From NCBI GenBank assembly GCA_001972305.1, contig BDDD01001620.1, positions 124,001 to 188,000 of the forward strand: DNA of 64,000 nucleotides. The letters run 5' to 3'. Shown piece by piece: positions 58,609 through 64,000 of the stretch (its first letter is position 1; each line of letters starts with the position of its first letter). Both the position numbers and the translations under genes were made by a program. The DNA comes from Cephalotus follicularis. Taxonomy: Eukaryota > Streptophyta > Magnoliopsida > Oxalidales > Cephalotaceae. The notes beneath the pieces were generated by a model. The model made no database searches. It saw only the letters and a list, made by a program, of their open reading frames with translations, and was not told the DNA's origin.

Positions 58609-59169
58609 CCGTGGGATGCTCCCTAGGGAGTCTTATTGTTTCTTTGGAAGTCTTCACGTGATCCCCCGGGGGAGGCTTTTTGTTGGGTGCTCCGTTGGGG
58701 AGCTCGGGTCAGTCAGCCATAAGCTGAGGTCTGGTGGAGCCCTCGGGCGTTGGTGCCTGGGTCCGGGCCCGGGCTTTATGCAGGAGTAAGAGGCTTGGCC
58801 TAGTCTTGCTCGTGCTCCCGTCCTCAGTTTAGCCCGGCCCCTGGAGATGTTTTGTCAGGGGTGCCCCGGCAAAACCCTTGGGTACGCAGCCGGGGTGAGA
58901 CCCCGTCTCCTCGGCGTCGGTTGAGTGTTTGGGGGTTGGGGTTGTTCCCCCTGCTTAGTGTTGTTAGGTCTGCCCTCCTGGGGTCTTTTTGGTGCTTCCC
59001 TGGTAGGGAGGCTTCATTAGAGTTGGTCGGCGGCTGTTCAGAGGTTGAAGAACATGAACATTGGACCTCCGGCCCCTTGCAAACTTGAAACTATAGTCTT
59101 GAATACAATTTTTGAAGTAAGAGTTCAGAAAAAAAGTCTTTTATTTCCTGAGTTTGTGTACATTTAATA

Positions 59170-60420
59170 ACTATTGGTAGTATTTCCTCAGATGCTCAGC
59201 ATTCCAAGCTCTGGCAATCTCCTTACCCCCCAGAGTTTCAAGTTTGAATGTTCCTGGTCGGAGTACTCTTTTGATTTTGTATGGCCCCTCCTAGGTAGGG
59301 GCTAGCTTTCCTCTAGTTTCGGTGGGGTCTGAAATTGCTGAGTTGCACAGGACCAGGTCTCCTTGCCTTAGTGGTCTGGGGCTCACCCTCTTGTTGTAGT
59401 AACGGCTCACCCTTTGTTGGTAAGCTGCAACTCTGATGGCGGCCTTGTCTCTGAGCTATCCTACCAGATCGAGGAGGCATCTGAGCCCTTCTTCGTTATT
59501 TTGCTCTGTGAAGTGCACAACCCTTGGTGACTGGACACCAATCTCCACCGGTATCATGGCCTCCGCTCCAAAGCAAAGACTGAATGGGGACTCCCCGGTG
59601 GTGGTCCGAGGAGTAGTTCTATACGCCCACAAAACACTTGGTAGCTCCTCCATCCATCTTCCTTTGCTGTTTTCAAGGCGCTTCTTCAAGCCCGAGATGA
59701 TTTCTCTGTTTATTACCTCTGCTTGGCCATTGCTCTGGGGGTAGGCCACAGAGGCGAGCCTATGCTCTATTCTCCACTCTTGGCAAAAGTTGCGGAAAGC
59801 CTGGTAGTCAAACTGTTTCCCATTATCTGAAACTATTATCCTGGGGACTCAGAATCTGCAGATGATGGACTTCCACATGAAGCTTTAGGTGTTCTTCTCT
59901 GTGATAGTGGCCAGGGGTTCTGCCTCTACCCACTTGGTGAAATAATCCACTGCTACAATGAGGAACTTCCTCTGGCCTGTGGCCATTGGAAGTGGTCCTA
60001 CGAAATCCATCCCCTATTGTGCAAAGGGCCAGGGGGCCGTTATAGACGTCAGAGGCTGAGCAGGTCTTCTGCTTATGTTCGCATTCCTCTGACACTTGTC
60101 ACCTATCCTCACCAAATCGACGGCGTCTTGGTGTAAGGTTGGCCAATAATAGCCTTGCCTTAGCAGCTTGTGGGACAACGTCCTGCCCCCTATATGGTTG
60201 CCGCACACTCCTTCATGGACCTTGCTTAGAGTATAATCAGCCTCTAGGGGAGGCAGGCATCTCAGCCAGGGGAACGAAAAGGACCTTTTGTAAAGGATCC
60301 CATCACGAAGCTGAAACCTGTTCGCCCTGTACACCAGTTTTCTTGCCTCTACGGGGTCCTCGGGTAAACTCCCATCCCTTAGCCAGTTAACAAACGGTGT
60401 CATCTAGTTTGGCTCCTGGG
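59170..60420 (-). pseudogene. Element C integrase region
   Basis: Contains SFSFPWLRCL, HEGVCGNHIGGRTLSHKLL, YYWPTLHQD, PQSNGQAEVINREI and FSLCFGAEAMIPVEIG in the same order as the integrases of A and B. Broken, with more changes than in B. Confidence 0.9.
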
Positions 60421-60479
60421 GTAAGTCAATGTCTATCACATCTACCCTGGAGATGGTGGGCCTGTCCAGGTAATCTATC

Positions 60480-62200
60480 AGCACGGTCTGATTCTTCTCT
60501 AACTCTCATACAGCGGCTAGTTTTGACAGCTTGTCTGCTCGGGCGTTTTCTGCCCTGGGTATCTTCGTAACTCTGAGAACTTCGAAAGTTGGCTTCAACT
60601 TCTGGAAGTGTGATAAGTACTTTGCCATTGAATCCTCTCGGAGCTCGTACTTCCCATAGGCCAGACCAACCACTAGCTAAGAATCACTGGAGGCTTCTAT
60701 CCTCTGCACTTCTAAATGCTTCGCAATTGTCAGCCCGACTATAAGAGCTTCCCATTCAGCTTCGTTATTTGTGGCTTTGAAGCCAAACCTCAGAGCATAC
60801 TCCAGCGTCCACCCACTTTGACTCACCAGTAGCACCCCTGCACCACTGCCTGTGATGCAGGAAGAGCCATCCACTGATAACTTCCAGCTCTCCCTCTCGC
60901 TCTCGGAGGGGTCCTCCTCCATACACTCTGTAGGTGTTTTATCTCCAACAAAGTCGGCCATGACTTGTGACTTGATCGCTGGTCTGGCTTCGAACTTCAC
61001 ATCATACTCGCCTAGCTTGACTGACCACTTAATTAGTCTGCCCGAGGTGTCAGGCTTCGCGAGAACTTGCTTGAGCGGCTTGTCAGTCAGAACTTTGATT
61101 GTATGGGCTTGAAAATACGGCCTTAACTTCTGGGCTGCGATGATCAAAGCGTAGGCGAACTTCTCCACCTCCGGGTACCCCCCCTCAGCATCATTTAACG
61201 CCTTGCTCACATAGTACACCGACCTTTGAACCTTCTCTTCCTCTCTGACCAGCACTGCACTCACTGCGCCCGGGGTGGCCTTAAGGTACAAATACAAGTC
61301 TTCCCCGTCCTTAGGCTTTGAGATCAGGGGCGGGGAAGCCAGGTACTCCTTCAACTTGTCGAAAGCTACTTGGTATTCATCTAACCAGGAAAACCCCTTG
61401 GGGTCCCTCAGCACCCTAAAGAACGGGAGACATCTCTCTGCTGACTTCGAAACAAACCTAATCAGGGCCGCTATCTTTCCATTCAGCTTTTGCACATCCC
61501 TGACGGTTCAGGGAGGCCTTAGATCTTGGACCACCTAGATCTTCTCCGGGTTGGCCTCTATTCCTCTGCTCGACACCATGAACCCCAGGAACTTCCCTGA
61601 GGTGACCCCAAAAGTGCACTTAGAAAGGTTGAGTTTCATTTGATATCTTCTTAGCACCTCAAATGTTTCTTCTAGGTCTTTGATGTAGGGGCTCCTGGCC
61701 GTAGTTTTGACGAGCATGTCATCAACATAGACCTCCACGTTCCTCCCAATCTGGGGCTCGAAGATCTTGTTGACCAGCCGTTGGTAGGTGGCCCCTGCGT
61801 TCTTTAAACCAAAGGGCATGACCTTGTAGCAATACATTCCCAAGTCCGTGACAAAAGCTGTCTTGTTTACATCAGGTTCATGCATAGGGATCTGGTTATA
61901 CCCTGAGTAGGCGTCCAGGAAGCTCAATATTCTGTAGCCCGAGGTTGCATCCACCAACTGGTCTATCTTTGGAAGTGGGAAGTGATCCTTCGGGCAGGCT
62001 TTGTTGAGGTCGGTGAAGTCAATGCACATCCTCCACTTGCCATTCGCCTTTTTGACCAGGACCGGGTTCGCCAGGCAGTCTGAGTAATGCACCTCCCTTA
62101 TGAACCCCGCCCGTATGAGCTTGCTCACCTCCTCGGCTATCGCTAGCTAACGCTCAGGAGCAAAGTTTCTCTTCTTCTGCTTGATCGGAGTCCTGGCCGG
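60480..62200 (-). pseudogene. Element C reverse transcriptase and RNase H region
   Basis: Reverse transcriptase with ANPVLVKKANGKWRMCIDFT, PKDHFPLPKIDQLVDATSGY, MPFGLKNAGATYQRLVNKIF and VEVYVDDMLVKT, then RNase H with DGSSCITGSGAGVLL and NNEAEWEALIVGL. The palm motif YVDD is easy to see here. Broken. Confidence 0.92.
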
Positions 62201-62229
62201 ATCCACGCTTAGTTTGTGAACCATGACGT

Positions 62230-62892
62230 TTAGGCTGATGCCAGGAATTCCTCCGCCGTCCAGGCAAACACATCTCTGTTATCGAGGAGGAATGTTATTA
62301 ATTCCCCCTTCTCCACCTCTCCGAGCTGTGAGCCGACTTGGAAGACTCTCTCGGAGTTGCCCGCTTCCAGGGGCACCTGGACCACGTCTTCAGCAGGTTG
62401 TGGCCGCTCGGGTTCCATGTCCCCGCGGAGCTCCACGCTTGCTACCATAAATACCTTGTCCTTTCCTCGGTCTGCGACGGACGTCTTGTAGCACTTCCGG
62501 GCCACCTGCTGGTCTCCTCTGGCTTTTCCCACACCAAACCTTGTAGGGAACTTCATGAGCAAGTGCCTCGTGGACACTATAGCTTCCATCAGGTTCAGCC
62601 CTGGTCGCCCGATTATTGCATTGTATGGGCTTGGCATATCAACCACCAGGAAAGTCATCTGCACCTGGGTTTGGCGTGGAGCTGTGCCTTCAACCACCGA
62701 AAGGTTGATGGATCCCTGAGGATGGACCATCTCCCCTACAAAGCTGACCAGCGGGGTCTTCACGGGCTTCAACTGATCGATCGGTATCTTGAGTTGATCG
62801 AAGGCATGCTTGTACAGAATATCGGTCGAGCTGCCGCTGTCAATAAAAATCCTTTTCATGGTGAAAAGTTCCACCATGAGAGTCACCACCAC
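62230..62892 (-). pseudogene. Element C protease region
   Basis: Protease signature MKRIFIDSGSSTDILYKHAF, then INLSVVEGTAPRQTQVQMTF and YNAIIGRPGLNLMEA. A linker toward reverse transcriptase follows (FQVGSQLGEVEKGELITFL). Confidence 0.88.
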
Positions 62893-63225
62893 TGGATCAT
62901 CATGAGGGAGACGTACTCCCTCATAGTCTGCCTCGGAGAAGGATATGACCTCCTCATCTCCGCCAGTCCTCAGCCTCTTGCTGTGATGGACCTGTTGTAC
63001 CGCCAGGGACTGCCTCCCATAGGCTTTCCTGCCATTCTTGTGGTCGTCGCCGGAAGCGACCCCCCCAGAAATGGTGTGGATAACACCCCTGGGTTTTTGC
63101 TGCAGCTCTTCCTCCTGCCAGGGAGCCTCCTCTCTCCTTTGCTCCCTCCTTCCCCGGGGAGCATCTCTATCTACATACTTGCATAAATGCCCTCTTCGGA
63201 TCAGGTCCTCAATCTGATTCTTCTG

Positions 63226-64000
63226 TTACCTGCATTCCTCAGTATCGTGTCCATGGTCACGATGGTGCAGGCAGTATTTCTCCACGTCCCTTCTCTCTGA
63301 TGGGGACCTCAACTTCTCGGGCCACTGGATGGGGACCTTATCCTGCTCCACGGCTAGTATCCTGGTATGGGAGTCTAGGAGGGGGGCAAAGTGGTTGTAG
63401 GATGGGATCGGTGCCCCTCCTTGAGTTGGGTCCTCCCTCCTAGAGAGCTTGTGTCTAAGGTCGTCCTTGGTCAGGTCCGTTCTCTCCCTCCTCTTCTCTT
63501 TCTTCCCAGGAGCCTTTCGTGAATAGTCTTCTCTCTCCTCCTGATGGCCCGACCAGGGGGTTTTTTGTTTTCTGGCCGCCATCTCTTCTTCCGCGTTGAC
63601 GTATCTCTCTGCCCTCCTTAGCAGGTCTGCCATGTCCAAGGCGGGTCTCTTCAGAAGGGAGAAGGTAAAAGAGGAGTTGTTCCTCAGGCCGTTGCTCAAT
63701 GCCGCCATGGCGAAAGATGGCGCCAGGTCCTTCACCGTGAGAGACTCCTTGTTGAACCTAGTTAGGTAGTCCCTTAATGACTCGTCCCTTCCTTGCACTA
63801 CGTTGATCAGATGGGTGGCATTTCTCCTCTGCGTGGTGCTGTTCAGGAATTTGGTGACGAACAGCTCCGTGAGTTGATCAAAGTCCCCCACTGACCTCTG
63901 GGCCAGAGTCGAGAACCATGACTGGGCGGCTCCAGTCAGTGTGGACGGGAACCCTCGACAGAGCGTGGCGTCTGAAGCCTGGTGCACCAACATAGTTTGG
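63226..64000 (-). pseudogene. Element C gag region (continues outside the window)
   Basis: Gag core MLVHQASDATLCRGFPSTL, AAQSWFSTLAQRS, SLTVKDLAPSFAMAAL, charged C-terminal part and Cys/His knuckle-like KYCLHHRDHGHDTEEC. The N-terminal part and 5' LTR lie beyond 64000. Confidence 0.9.

Larger units (their letters stand above)
53431..64000 (-). mobile_element. Element C: Tat-type Gypsy retrotransposon, cut by window end
   Basis: A fossil on the minus strand, same family and orientation as element B. Visible parts, left to right: 3' LTR (53431-54075, 645 bp), PPT, 68-bp tandem array, aORF unit, spaced palindromes, integrase, RNase H, reverse transcriptase, protease, and part of gag at the window edge. 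Its 5' LTR is outside, so no LTR age can be read and the right target repeat is unseen (ATAAC lies left). It is broken, with roughly ten disabling changes, and carries a 250-bp insertion in the aORF. It shows the empty site of solo LTR E. Confidence 0.92.

Noticed and set aside
62338-63186. Plus-strand 282-codon ORF
   Set aside because: It is the antisense shadow of the element C protease and gag linker. The minus strand has clear protease motifs, and the matching plus-strand frame in B is not kept.

Overview
The window is nuclear DNA of a flowering plant, most likely a woody dicot. The evidence is a nuclear gene for a plastid ribosomal protein with a transit peptide, an intron-containing xyloglucan endotransglucosylase/hydrolase (XTH), AT-rich spacers, and dense nests of plant Copia and Tat-type Gypsy LTR retrotransposons. 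Only two host genes are certain: PRPL10 (22958-23620, +) and an XTH5-like gene (25236-27315, -, four exons). They converge on a 1.6 kb spacer. A weak set of possible exons lies at 12269-13564 (-).

Layout. 1-2711: a young non-autonomous Copia-like element, cut by the window edge. 2758-2957: a small hAT-like MITE. 3062-12119: an old Copia (Ale/Retrofit-like) element with GAACA target repeats. Its 5' LTR holds a MITE, and its gag holds a 4 kb LTR-element remnant (4291-8303, ATACT repeats) that carries a piece of another Copia. 12125-14720: spacer. 14726-22584: a young, shortened Tat-type Gypsy element (A, minus strand, ATTTT repeats) ending about 370 bp upstream of PRPL10. 22958-27430: the two host genes. 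29144-32952: a Tat-like non-autonomous element (D, plus strand) whose interior is mostly tandem repeats. 34070-34305: a long-TIR MITE. 34494-35564: a solo LTR (GTTAG repeats). 38176-52716: a 14.5 kb Tat-type Gypsy element (B, minus strand, GTAAC repeats) interrupted by a 2.58 kb solo LTR (E, 43453-46030, TCCCG repeats). 53431-64000: a second, closely related Tat element (C, minus strand) running off the window.

How the parts relate. A, B, C and D share a PBS of the TGGCGCCGTCTG type, a polypurine tract, a nearly invariant leader box inside otherwise different LTRs, tandem repeats in the 3' untranslated part, and three copies of a palindromic motif at fixed spacing. B and C carry a gene-like unit on the opposite strand (aORF, like the putative gypsy-type transposon family) with its own TATA-like box and matching GT-AG intron signals; A keeps a shortened version. 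All LTR elements here are treated as fossils. No bacterial-type operon, CRISPR array or RNA gene was seen. The most interesting signals are the fixed-spacing palindromes, the antisense transcription unit and the conserved leader box.
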